From Ruminococcus sp. (lineage in GTDB: Bacteria > Bacillota > Clostridia > Oscillospirales > Ruminococcaceae), in NCBI GenBank assembly GCA_021201755.1, contig JAJQEI010000038.1, forward strand, positions 21,740 through 85,739: 64,000 nt of DNA, in the 5' to 3' direction. The position numbers and the translations under genes were made by a program. How positions within the stretch are numbered: the first letter of the stretch is position 1; each line of letters begins with the position of its first letter. Under the pieces are notes generated by a model. The model worked only from the letters and a program-made list of their open reading frames with translations. It did no database searches and was not told the DNA's origin. This document shows, piece after piece, positions 1 through 7,566 of the stretch.

Positions 1-1094
1 GAAACGGAGGTTGGTGCAACTAGGGAGTAAACATTTACGTCTGCGCCCAAATCTGATTTGTAGTTGTTTAGGCTCTGTGCATATTCTTCGCCTTTGCTGA
101 ATCCACCACCGTACATACTGATGGCATGTGTCCCAATGAGGACAATTCCGTCGCCGACTTCTACAGCATCCTTCTCAATTTCTTCTTCTGTCGTTGTTGT
201 TGTTACAGTGGTAGATTCTACAGTAGTCTGTGTTCCTGTTGCAACTGTTACCTCGGTGGTAGATTCCGTTTCCGCTTCAGTAAACGCTATCGTTTCCTGC
301 TCCACCTGTGTGATTTCTCCGATAAATAATATAACGGTGTCTTCTGAGGACAATCCTTTATAGGTCTCCCAGTCACTAATCAGCTGCTTGAAATAGCTGC
401 GTCCCGGCACAGTGTCTTCGTAGTAGTACATCAGATCTTCGATGTAGGATCCATCTGCTATGCCTTCCGCAGTAATGGATGGCATAGTCGCCAACATACG
501 GTTTTCTTCGGCAGATTCCGTCGGTCGTGTACCTACCAAAAGGAAAATTGAGCCACCAAGCATGATCGTTCCGATAACGCAGGTTCGCATCACTTGTCCC
601 ACGTTTGTGGTAATTAACATGGAACGCTTCTTTTTATAGCGGCGTTCTCTTTCCTCGGAGGATTCCTCCGGTTCGTCTGGAATGGGTTTGCTTTGTGAAG
701 GAAGATATTCCGATGCGTGTGCAGAAGCTTTTTTTGTCTGTTGTGATGGTGAGTTGGGCTTCTGACGTTTCCTTTTTGACTTTTGCTTTTTTTGTTTGTT
801 TGAAATTTCTGGCGGTGCAGTTTGATATGGTTCATCAGGAATATCCAATACGCCGAAGTCGTCCGGAATATCGAATTCGTCCTCCCAAGACGTTCTACGG
901 TTTTGGCTTGTACGCTGCACCGATATGCTTCTCGGTTGCCTTTGCATCTGTTTGTCATAAGTGTGATAAGATGGTCCTGTGTCCATATCACGGTAGTGAC
1001 TGATATCTTCCTGCACTTCGTGAAATTTTTTTTCTAGTGCAGTATCTAAATCATAGTTATTGCGGTCACTGTCAGATTGATAACGCTCGTCCAT
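1..1094 (-). CDS. DHHW/AlgX-like O-acetylation partner protein (3' end outside window)
   Basis: The frame is open from ATG at 1094 to the window edge, with AAGGAGG just upstream. The first ~160 residues are hydrophilic, charged and cytoplasmic-looking. One membrane helix follows (about 165-187), then the motif ENRMLATMPSITAEG and a segment ending in PGRSYF, typical of the N-terminus of DHHW-family proteins, which are SGNH-like partners of MBOAT acyltransferases. A Thr/Glu/Val-rich stretch follows about residue 275. The catalytic region would lie beyond the window. The start lies 13 bp after the MBOAT gene on the same strand, so the pair probably O-acetylates an exported polysaccharide or cell-wall polymer. 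The long N-terminal cytoplasmic region is not usual for the family. The assignment rests on one motif and the neighbour. Confidence 0.7.
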   Translation of the reverse strand, partial: MDERYQSDSDRNNYDLDTALEKKFHEVQEDISHYRDMDTGPSYHTYDKQMQRQPRSISVQRTSQNRRTSWEDEFDIPDDFGVLDIPDEPYQTAPPEISNKQKKQKSKRKRQKPNSPSQQTKKASAHASEYLPSQSKPIPDEPEESSEERERRYKKKRSMLITTNVGQVMRTCVIGTIMLGGSIFLLVGTRPTESAEENRMLATMPSITAEGIADGSYIEDLMYYYEDTVPGRSYFKQLISDWETYKGLSSEDTVILFIGEITQVEQETIAFTEAETESTTEVTVATGTQTTVESTTVTTTTTEEEIEKDAVEVGDGIVLIGTHAISMYGGGFSKGEEYAQSLNNYKSDLGADVNVYSLVAPTSV

Positions 1095-1106
1095 TTTTTC
1101 CCCTCC

Positions 1107-2513
1107 TTAAAAATTTGTATACAAGAACGGCGTATTTGTTGCATCGACCAAAAGGACGCTGCTGATGAGAAATACAGCCGCTGCGAGAACAGTGCTGAAG
1201 ATAGATAATGTTAAATTGGCAACTGAGTTTTTCTGCATAAGTTTTTTCGGAAGCGAAAGGAGTGGGAAGCAACAGAGTACGCTCGCCAATAATAAGAACA
1301 GATTATTTCGTACAGAAGATTCCAGCAGTGCGTCGGTCCATCCGATACCATTTTGTCCCAATAATCCCCAGAGCAGTTCGCCCAGTTGAGAAATGCCGTC
1401 GGAACAGTAAAATATACCGAAGCCAATAACGATAATCAATTTGTTAAAAATATGGCGAACGACAGCAGGAATTTTCTTCATGCGTTTTTTGCCAATGCAC
1501 ATTTCGATGAGAATAAACAGACCATAGTAGAGACCCCAGATGATATAATTCCAGCTTGCACCGTGCCAAAGTCCAGTACAAAACCAGACGAGAAACAGAC
1601 CGCCATATTTTCGACGTTTGCCGAAAATCGGCACATAGAGCAAATAGTCACGGAAGAACGTTCCCAAGGAGATATGCCACCGCTGCCAGAATTCAGTGAT
1701 ATCCTTACACAGAAATGGATAACAGAAGTTTTCTTCTAGATGGAAACCGAAGATGCGAGCGATACCAATTGCCATATCGGAATAGCCGGCAAAGTCAAAG
1801 TATATTTGCATCGCATAGACAATCACACCATACCAAATGCCCAAGGTAGTCTGATTAGAAAGGGAGTTCCCTAAAAATTGGTCAACGATCGTTCCCAAGT
1901 TGTCTGCCAAAATGACTTTTTTTCCAAGACCGATGGCGATTTGTGTGAAGCCTTCGCTCAAGTCACCGGCGTTGACCGTCCGTTCGTGGAGATCGTTCTG
2001 CATCGTTTCATATCGTACAATTGGTCCGGAGACGGTGATAGGAAAGAAGGATTCGTAGAGTAGAAATGTGAAGAAGTTACGCTCTGCGGAAATCTTTCTC
2101 CAAGCGCAGTCGATGAGATAAGATACCACACGAAAGGTGAAGAAGCTGATTCCTAAGGGGAAATCTAGAGATGGCACTGTCAGTGACAAATCGAACCAGC
2201 TGTTGATGTTTTCCACAGCAAAAGCGGTGTACTTGAAGCCAACTAGTACGCCGAGGTTAATAATTAGACCCAAAGCCAAAAACAGTTTTGCCGGCACACG
2301 ATCTTGAAATGCTGAAATGCCTCTGCCCAAGAAATAGTTGAGTACTGCACTCGCTATCACCAACCACAAATAAGTCGGTTCTCCACAGGCATAGAACAGG
2401 AGAGAAAAAACGATGAGTACAGCGTTTCGATAAGATGTTTTCTTTGTTGCAAAATAGCAGAGAAAACAGATTGGAAAAAACAGGTAGATAAAAAATAGTC
2501 TGGAAAAAATCAT
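1107..2513 (-). CDS. MBOAT family O-acyltransferase (AlgI/DltB-like)
   Basis: A 468-aa polytopic membrane protein. I chose the ATG at 2513 because it gives the family's usual MxFSxLFF start and has AAGAGGA about 9 nt upstream. Several hydrophobic helices surround the diagnostic acyltransferase core FWQRWHISLGTFFRDYLYxP and, about 35 residues later, GLWHGASWNYIIWG, which carries the catalytic His of MBOAT proteins. Length fits AlgI/PatA-type enzymes, which move acetyl groups across the membrane to a polymer. The DHHW gene follows in the same operon, as in many Firmicutes. The polymer modified is not indicated. No disruption is seen. Confidence 0.9.
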   Translation of the reverse strand: MIFSRLFFIYLFFPICFLCYFATKKTSYRNAVLIVFSLLFYACGEPTYLWLVIASAVLNYFLGRGISAFQDRVPAKLFLALGLIINLGVLVGFKYTAFAVENINSWFDLSLTVPSLDFPLGISFFTFRVVSYLIDCAWRKISAERNFFTFLLYESFFPITVSGPIVRYETMQNDLHERTVNAGDLSEGFTQIAIGLGKKVILADNLGTIVDQFLGNSLSNQTTLGIWYGVIVYAMQIYFDFAGYSDMAIGIARIFGFHLEENFCYPFLCKDITEFWQRWHISLGTFFRDYLLYVPIFGKRRKYGGLFLVWFCTGLWHGASWNYIIWGLYYGLFILIEMCIGKKRMKKIPAVVRHIFNKLIIVIGFGIFYCSDGISQLGELLWGLLGQNGIGWTDALLESSVRNNLFLLLASVLCCFPLLSLPKKLMQKNSVANLTLSIFSTVLAAAVFLISSVLLVDATNTPFLYTNF

Positions 2514-2672
2514 GTTGACACGTCCTCTTTTGTAATACATAAGTTTCAAAAACACACTGGGAAAACAAAATCAAATCAAAAAATATATTTGCCGTTTTTT
2601 TTTTTACACGGCTTCTTTCTCTATTCCGTTTTACAGAGGGTCGTTACGAAAAACAGAAATTCTGCACTTCTT

Positions 2673-2702
2673 ATTATACAATAAATTCGACTTCATTTGC
2701 AA
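2673..2702 (-). promoter_or_regulatory. Sigma-A-type promoter for MBOAT operon
   Basis: On the minus strand TTGCAA (2702-2697) is followed after 18 bp by TATAAT (2678-2673), about 160 bp upstream of the MBOAT start. Confidence 0.55.
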
Positions 2703-2753
2703 GGGGTAAAAGGCAGTGAAAATTCCATTCTGAAAAAATTGGCTATTTCAACA

Positions 2754-2782
2754 AAAAGCAGCAGCAAACAGCCACTGCTTTT
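2754..2782 (-). terminator. Rho-independent terminator of the NfeD-SPFH operon
   Basis: AAAAGCAG pairs with CTGCTTTT across a 13-nt loop. Read on the minus strand the stem runs into a T-rich tail. It lies ~35 bp past the SPFH stop. Confidence 0.6.
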
Positions 2783-2815
2783 AGATATTTTAGAGAAAAC
2801 CATATTCTGTCATTT

Positions 2816-3820
2816 TTATTCTGCTGATTTGGCGGTGGTTGTCTCAGTGCTATCCACATCGTTTGTAACAATTGACTCTTTGATACCGGAAGCTAAACCA
2901 GCAAGTCCCTGAATTTCGCTTGGAATAATAATTTTGGTTGCCTTTCCGTCTGCTGCTTTTTCAAATGCTTCTAATGCCTTTAGCTGTAGTACTGCTTCAT
3001 TCGGATTTGCCATATTTAATTTTTTCAAACTTTCAGCTAATGCGGCTTGTACGACCTCAATGGCTTCTGCTTCACCTTGTGCAATTTGCTGCTTCTGTTC
3101 TTTGATTGCTTCGCCACGAAGAATGACGGCTTGTTTGTCAGCTTCTGCTTTTAAAATAGCAGCCTGTTTATCTGCCTCAGCACGGAGGACTTTTGCATCT
3201 TTTTCGCCCTGTGCAATGGTAGTTTGATATTCTTTTTCCCCTTGCGCACGGAGAATTTTTTCTCGCTTTTCCCGTTCTGCTTTCATTTGTTTTTCCATTG
3301 CATCACGAATTTCTGTAGGTGGCAGGATATTTTTCAATTCCACACGAATGACTTTAATGCCCCAGCGGTCTGTTGCCTTATCTAGAGTTTCTGTGATACG
3401 GGAGTTAATTAGGTCACGGGAAGTCAATGTAGCATCCAGTTCCAATTCGCCGATGATGTTACGCAGCGTCGTTGCCGTCAGGTTTTCAATAGCAGCGATA
3501 GGATGCTCAACTCCATAGGTATATTGTACGGAGTTGGTAATCTGGAAGAATACCACTGTATCGATTTGCATGGTAACGTTATCCTTTGTGATAACTGCCT
3601 GAGGTTTAAAATCTACAACTTGTTCTTTGATGGAGACACGCTTTGCGACACGGTCAATAAATGGTACTAAAAAATGGAGTCCTGTATCCCACGCTTGATA
3701 AAACGAACCCAGTCGTTCCACAACATAGACGTTTGCCTGTGGAACAATACGAATCCGAGAGATGATTAACAGAATAATAAATATAATCAAAATGAAAAGA
3801 ATAACAATAGATACATCCAT
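2816..3820 (-). CDS. SPFH/stomatin-prohibitin family membrane protein (QmcA-like)
   Basis: A 334-aa protein with one N-terminal membrane helix (about residues 3-25), then a complete SPFH/band-7 domain with the segments VVERLGSFYQAWDTGLHF and TLRNIIGELELDATLTSR. A long Glu/Lys/Ala-rich helix (about 180-260, with repeated AEADKQAAIL-type units) is expected to drive oligomerisation. The C-terminus is polar and acidic. Such proteins form rings or microdomains in the inner membrane. The start has AAGGAG eight bases upstream. The NfeD-like gene precedes it by 36 bp, the standard bacterial stomatin operon pairing. No disruption is seen. Confidence 0.92.
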   Translation of the reverse strand: MDVSIVILFILIIFIILLIISRIRIVPQANVYVVERLGSFYQAWDTGLHFLVPFIDRVAKRVSIKEQVVDFKPQAVITKDNVTMQIDTVVFFQITNSVQYTYGVEHPIAAIENLTATTLRNIIGELELDATLTSRDLINSRITETLDKATDRWGIKVIRVELKNILPPTEIRDAMEKQMKAEREKREKILRAQGEKEYQTTIAQGEKDAKVLRAEADKQAAILKAEADKQAVILRGEAIKEQKQQIAQGEAEAIEVVQAALAESLKKLNMANPNEAVLQLKALEAFEKAADGKATKIIIPSEIQGLAGLASGIKESIVTNDVDSTETTTAKSAE

Positions 3821-3856
3821 ACCTTTTCTCCTTTCATGAGGGGGCTTTTGTTTAAT

Positions 3857-4321
3857 TTAATTTGTACTTTCTGCCATTTCTGCTTTAGGAAGCATGGCAA
3901 CAATGAGCTTTGTGCCGTCTACCGCTTTTACGCAGACGCTCACATCCTTTGGAATGGTCTCTTCGTTTTGAGCAATCGCAATCCAGTCCACGCCATCCAA
4001 GCGGACACGTCCCGTTCCTTTGGCAGCGTCGATAGACTGAATTACTGTTGCGACCCGTCCCAATTCTTGTCGATTGGTATTTTTGACATCAAAGTGCATA
4101 ACTTTTCGGACAATCGGTCGGGTGAATAGTAACAGCACAACGGAAACAACTGTGAATAGGGCAAGCTGCAAGAGAAATGTGCCATCAAAAAGTGCCACAA
4201 AAAATGCAGCCAGTGCGCCGGCGGCAAACCAAATGCTGATGAGCTGTAAAGAAGCAAATTCAGCAATGACTGCGACGGCGAACACAATTCCCCAAAGAAC
4301 CAGTGGTAAATAATCTCCCAT
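3857..4321 (-). CDS. NfeD-like membrane protein, partner of SPFH protein
   Basis: A 154-aa protein starting at ATG 4321 (AAAGGAG five bases upstream). Three or four hydrophobic helices fill the first ~80 residues, including LWGIVFAVAVIAEF. A soluble OB-fold-like C-terminal domain follows, with GRVRLDGVDWIAIAQ, as in NfeD/YuaF. Proteins of this group sit beside SPFH proteins and help organise membrane microdomains. It is the first gene of the two-gene operon. It lacks the N-terminal protease domain of long NfeD forms, so it is the short NfeD1b-like type. Confidence 0.85.
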   Translation of the reverse strand: MGDYLPLVLWGIVFAVAVIAEFASLQLISIWFAAGALAAFFVALFDGTFLLQLALFTVVSVVLLLFTRPIVRKVMHFDVKNTNRQELGRVATVIQSIDAAKGTGRVRLDGVDWIAIAQNEETIPKDVSVCVKAVDGTKLIVAMLPKAEMAESTN

Positions 4322-4421
4322 ATACGCTCCTTTGGTTGTCTTCATGGAAGAGTGCCATGAAATAAGATGAAATTTTTCGGCAATGTATTTTTTCGATGAA
4401 ATGCCACACTACTTCAAATTG

Positions 4422-4450
4422 ATTATATCATATTTTTCAAAACCTGTAAA
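4422..4450 (-). promoter_or_regulatory. Promoter for the nfeD-SPFH operon
   Basis: Minus-strand TTTACA (4450-4445), 17-bp spacer, TATAAT (4427-4422), about 100 bp upstream of the NfeD start. Confidence 0.6.
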
Positions 4451-4495
4451 GTAGCAATTTTCATAAATATTTCTGAGGAATTTTGGTGTGCTACA

Positions 4496-5302
4496 CTATG
4501 ATAATCGAATTTGCAATTGTTGACAAATTGTTTCTACGACACCGTTTTTTGTGTTGGCTGGTGCAAGAAAATTTGCTTGTTCTTTTATGCGACTGGAGGC
4601 ATTTTCCATAGCATAACTGTATTTTGCACATTTTAACATAGAGATATCATTGTCATAGTCACCGAACGCCATGGTATTTTCCGCCGTAATGCCTAGACAT
4701 TCTTGCAAACATTCCACCACAGCACCTTTGGTAACACCTTTTTCCATAATGTCCATCTAGCAATCGCCGGAGACAAGCTGTTCATAAGAATCCCCGAATA
4801 TGGCGAACATGGCGGGGCAGGTGCGACTTTCTAAAGTATGTTTGTTACATAGGGCGATTTTGAGAATCGGTTCTGTTACTTGGTACATTTCTTCATAGGG
4901 TAACACCCGAAAATTCTGATAAAATCGGCAAATTTCAGTCCGAACATCTTCCGGTGCATTTGCTGGAAAATAGATGTGATGATAGCCACACAGTACCGGT
5001 GTAGTATGACTCAAATCCTTACATAAATTTAGCGTTTTTGTAACTGCACTTTGACACAGCGGCTTTAAAATCGGGTCACGATGGGATAACATGACACAAG
5101 CACCATTGTCACAGATGAAAATCATGTCTTTTGCAGCATCGCCAAATAGTGTTATCAGGGCTATACGAGAACGACCACTCGCAACTGCGAAGGTAATATC
5201 CCGACAGTAGAGTTGTTCCATCAGCTGAAGGAATTTGGGTGGAAGCTGTTTTTTATCGTCCAAAAGCGTACCGTCCATGTCAGAAACAATCAATTGAATC
5301 AT
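4496..5302 (-). pseudogene. Cof-type HAD-superfamily phosphatase, interrupted by TAG
   Basis: A 268-codon frame starting at ATG 5302 (ribosome site AAGGAAG). The N-terminus holds HAD motif I, DMDGTLLDD. Motif II lies in FAVASGRS, the cap domain follows, and after the interruption come GVTKG (Cof hallmark) and motif III/IV GDYDNDISMLKCA. A single in-frame TAG (4759-4757) separates SGDC from MDIMEKG; reading continues in the same frame to TAA at 4496. Cof-type enzymes dephosphorylate small sugar phosphates or flavin intermediates, and the substrate is not predictable. The stop removes the catalytic Asp pair of motif IV, so a truncated product would be inactive. The residue replaced is unknown; Trp or Gln is one transition away. 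Confidence 0.85.
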
Positions 5303-5337
5303 ACGAATTCTTCCTTTTTCAATTTTTCTTTTTTGTA

Positions 5338-5365
5338 ATTATACCACAATTGTGAAAAAAATCAA
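5338..5365 (-). promoter_or_regulatory. Promoter for the HAD gene
   Basis: Minus-strand TTGATT (5365-5360), 16-bp spacer, TATAAT (5343-5338), ~35 bp upstream of the HAD start. Confidence 0.5.
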
Positions 5366-5413
5366 GTGTTCTATGGTATAATTTTGAAAAACATATTTGA
5401 AATGTCGGTACAC

Positions 5414-5453
5414 AAAAAATAGGCAAGAAATCCATGACGATTCCCTTGCCTAT
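5414..5453 (-). terminator. Terminator downstream of tRNA-Leu(TAG)
   Basis: ATAGGCAAG and CTTGCCTAT form a 9-bp stem. On the minus strand it is followed by a run of T residues. It lies 23 bp past the tRNA 3' end. Confidence 0.7.
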
Positions 5454-5475
5454 AGTAAAAAAGTAAAAATAAGAG

Positions 5476-5562
5476 TGGTGCGGATAAGAGGACTTGAACC
5501 TCCACCCCCTTGCGAGGACTAGCACCTAAAGCTAGCGCGTCTGCCGATTCCGCCATATCCGC
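5476..5562 (-). tRNA. tRNA-Leu (anticodon TAG)
   Basis: A class II tRNA of 87 nt including an encoded CCA. Acceptor GCGGATA pairs with TATCCGC. The anticodon loop contains TAG, a long variable arm is present, and the T-loop reads GGTTCAAGTCC. It has its own promoter and terminator, so it is a single-gene unit. Confidence 0.95.
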
Positions 5563-5586
5563 ATTTTTGCACCACAAAGTTTTTAT

Positions 5587-5615
5587 ATTATAGCATAATC
5601 AAAATCATTTGTCAA
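5587..5615 (-). promoter_or_regulatory. tRNA-Leu(TAG) promoter
   Basis: Minus-strand TTGACA (5615-5610), 17-bp spacer, TATAAT (5592-5587). A perfect consensus promoter, 24 bp before the mature tRNA. Confidence 0.8.
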
Positions 5616-5673
5616 GCTTTTTTTCGATTTTTTTCAAAAAAATTTTGCGTATAATTTTTGGCTGCTGTTTTCC

Positions 5674-5702
5674 TTGACAAAAATTATGTGATTTGCTATA
5701 AT
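5674..5702 (+). promoter_or_regulatory. Consensus promoter of the CAP-domain protein gene
   Basis: TTGACA, 17-bp spacer, TATAAT with an upstream TG (extended -10). Confidence 0.8.
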
Positions 5703-5714
5703 AGAAAGAAAGTA

Positions 5715-5740
5715 CTGAAAAGCAAGGTGTTGCTTTTCAG
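5715..5740 (+). promoter_or_regulatory. 5'-UTR hairpin before the CAP-domain gene
   Basis: CTGAAAAGCAA and TTGCTTTTCAG form an 11-bp perfect stem with loop GGTG, starting ~6 nt after the expected transcription start and ending 11 nt before the ribosome site. No T-run follows, so it is not a simple terminator. A 5' mRNA stabiliser or an operator are both possible. Confidence 0.5.
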
Positions 5741-5761
5741 AAATCATATAGGAGGAAAAAA

Positions 5762-6742
5762 ATGAATCACGAGTGGAAAAAAAGACTAATTCAAGCTAGT
5801 TTGCCAATTGTGTCGATTCTTGGCGGAGCGTGTTTACTAACTGATGTAGCATCTGCTGACGATAGTGTCGTATTTTTGGAGACAGGGGTACTGGTCGCCA
5901 CAGAAACAACCATACCGGTCGCTTCGGGTACAACTACACCAATTGCTTCAGACACGACTATACCAGTCGCTTTGGACACAACCACACCAGTTGCTACAGA
6001 TACCACGGTAGTGGAGGGGTGGGAAACCACAGACGACGGCAACAGAAAGTATCATTTTAGCGACGACACTTACACCACAGGCGAGGTGCAGATTGATAAT
6101 GTTTGGTACACTTTCGATGAAGACGATTACCAGAAATACGGCTGGCAGTACGTGGCAGATGGCTGGCAAACTATTGATGACAATAAATACTACTTTGATA
6201 CGAGTGGTATCATGCAGACTGGATGGCAGACCATTGACAGAAAAAATTATTATTTTAACAAATCGACTGGCGTTTGTCAGAACGATGCGGAGGATACGCT
6301 ATACAAAAAGGCGGTGGAGATCTATCAGGAGAATATGTCTACCTATTATAAAGAGGTTTTAACCGAAGTCAACAAGATTCGAAAAGCGGCTGGGTTATCA
6401 TCGCTGACATTAGATGAGGATTTGTGCATTGCAGCGACGATGCGTGCTTTGGAAATGGACGAAAACAATATTTTGAGTCATGTAAGACCTACAAGCTATT
6501 ATAATACAGAGGGAGAAACCAATTATTCCGGCGACAATTGGTATACCGTGTTGTATTATATGAACATTAGTTATTCCGCTGCAGGAGAAAACTGTGCGAG
6601 TGGGTTGAGTACCGCAGCATCTGTAGTGGCGGCTTGGGAAAGCTCTTCTGGTCATTATGCAAATATGGTCAACACAAGTTACACAAAAATTGGCGTTGGA
6701 TTTAGCGCAGATGGGAAGGTTTGGGTGCAGCTATTTACTTAA
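5762..6742 (+). CDS. Secreted CAP/SCP-domain protein with cell-wall-binding repeats
   Basis: A 326-aa exported protein with AGGAGG just upstream of the start. Residues 1-33 look like a signal peptide (KKR, hydrophobic core, ASA site). Residues ~45-85 are imperfect repeats of the type TTIPVASDT, a Thr/Val/Ala linker. Next are two or three aromatic wall-binding repeats (GWQTIDDNKYYFDTSG, GWQTIDRKNYYFN), related to choline- or glucan-binding repeats. The C-terminal ~140 residues are a CAP domain: VNKIRKAAGLSSLTLDEDLC, a His in ILSHVRPT, AGENCASG, and HYANMVNTSYTKIGVGF. CAP proteins are common secreted cell-surface proteins; an enzymatic role here is not shown. It is a monocistronic unit with a strong promoter and a shared downstream terminator. 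Confidence 0.9.
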   Translation: MNHEWKKRLIQASLPIVSILGGACLLTDVASADDSVVFLETGVLVATETTIPVASGTTTPIASDTTIPVALDTTTPVATDTTVVEGWETTDDGNRKYHFSDDTYTTGEVQIDNVWYTFDEDDYQKYGWQYVADGWQTIDDNKYYFDTSGIMQTGWQTIDRKNYYFNKSTGVCQNDAEDTLYKKAVEIYQENMSTYYKEVLTEVNKIRKAAGLSSLTLDEDLCIAATMRALEMDENNILSHVRPTSYYNTEGETNYSGDNWYTVLYYMNISYSAAGENCASGLSTAASVVAAWESSSGHYANMVNTSYTKIGVGFSADGKVWVQLFT

Positions 6743-6767
6743 GCGTTTCCTAAAATCAGAATAACAA

Positions 6768-6802
6768 AAAAGCAGTTCCCTTGGTAAGAGGGCACTGCTT
6801 TT
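6768..6802. terminator. Bidirectional terminator between CAP and APH genes
   Basis: AAAAGCAGTTCCC and GGGCACTGCTTTT form a 13-bp stem with one mismatch. A-rich and T-rich flanks serve the convergent genes on both strands. Confidence 0.75.
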
Positions 6803-6825
6803 ATTTTAGCGAGGATAGTTGGGTT

Positions 6826-7566
6826 TTAGTCGTAGTCCACCACATCCACCCAGCGGAGGAGGAGTTCTTGTTCTTTAGGCTTTTCTTTTACAAGCTGAGA
6901 CGCAGCAATAATCGGTGTCCATGCGTAGACATATTGTCTTGCAACGTCATTCATTTCGCAGAACATTTTCAAGTATAGTTCCGCCCAATCATGTTTTCCA
7001 GCCAATTCAAACAGGAGATAGGTTCTCGCAGCGTCGGCACTGCCATTACCTTGGGTAGCGTGTGACCAGTCAATCACGAATAATCTGCCGTCTTTGTCGA
7101 CGATGACATTGCTAGGATTGAAGTCACCGTGGCAAACTTTCACGTGATCTTTCATGGCGTTTAGCCTTGTGTGTAAATCGTATCGTGTGGTAGCATCTAA
7201 GCCGGACTGACTGATTTTTCGGTTCATCTTGTCCTTCAGTTTTGTCAACAGTGGCGAACGTTTGCTGAGAATCTCCTTTTGTAATAAAACGAACTGTTCC
7301 ATATAATTTTCCAGTTGGTCGGGGCTTTCTTCCATCAAAGACTCCAGTGTGACGCCTTCTACATATTCTGTTACAATGCTCCACTTGCCTTCTGTTTTGC
7401 AGACTTTCAATAGCTTGGGAATTCGCAGGCCGGTTTCCTCCACTCTGGCTTGATTTAAAGCTTCGTTTAGAATATCGGACTTTTTGAAGTCTTGTTCAAA
7501 TATTTTAATTCGGGTGTTGCTGTTCCGATAGCTCGCCTTGTTTTTTCCCTGTGCAATTTGTTCCAT
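6826..7566 (-). CDS. APH/CotS-like phosphotransferase family protein
   Basis: A 246-aa protein of the aminoglycoside-phosphotransferase/choline-kinase fold. It shows the catalytic-loop motif CHGDFNPSNVIVD and the metal-binding IDW. The N-terminal lobe is short but has YRNSNTRIKIFEQ and a hinge region VTEYVEGVTLESL. Its ATG overlaps the adhE stop by one base (TAATG), so it is translationally coupled to adhE and shares its AAGGAGG. The substrate is unknown, and no aminoglycoside specificity can be read from the sequence. It is itself intact although the gene upstream is broken. Confidence 0.75.
   Translation of the reverse strand: MEQIAQGKNKASYRNSNTRIKIFEQDFKKSDILNEALNQARVEETGLRIPKLLKVCKTEGKWSIVTEYVEGVTLESLMEESPDQLENYMEQFVLLQKEILSKRSPLLTKLKDKMNRKISQSGLDATTRYDLHTRLNAMKDHVKVCHGDFNPSNVIVDKDGRLFVIDWSHATQGNGSADAARTYLLFELAGKHDWAELYLKMFCEMNDVARQYVYAWTPIIAASQLVKEKPKEQELLLRWVDVVDYD

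Noticed and set aside
5319..5577. Open frames overlapping tRNA-Leu on the minus strand
   Set aside because: They are chance frames through the tRNA and its flanks, without a ribosome site or domain.
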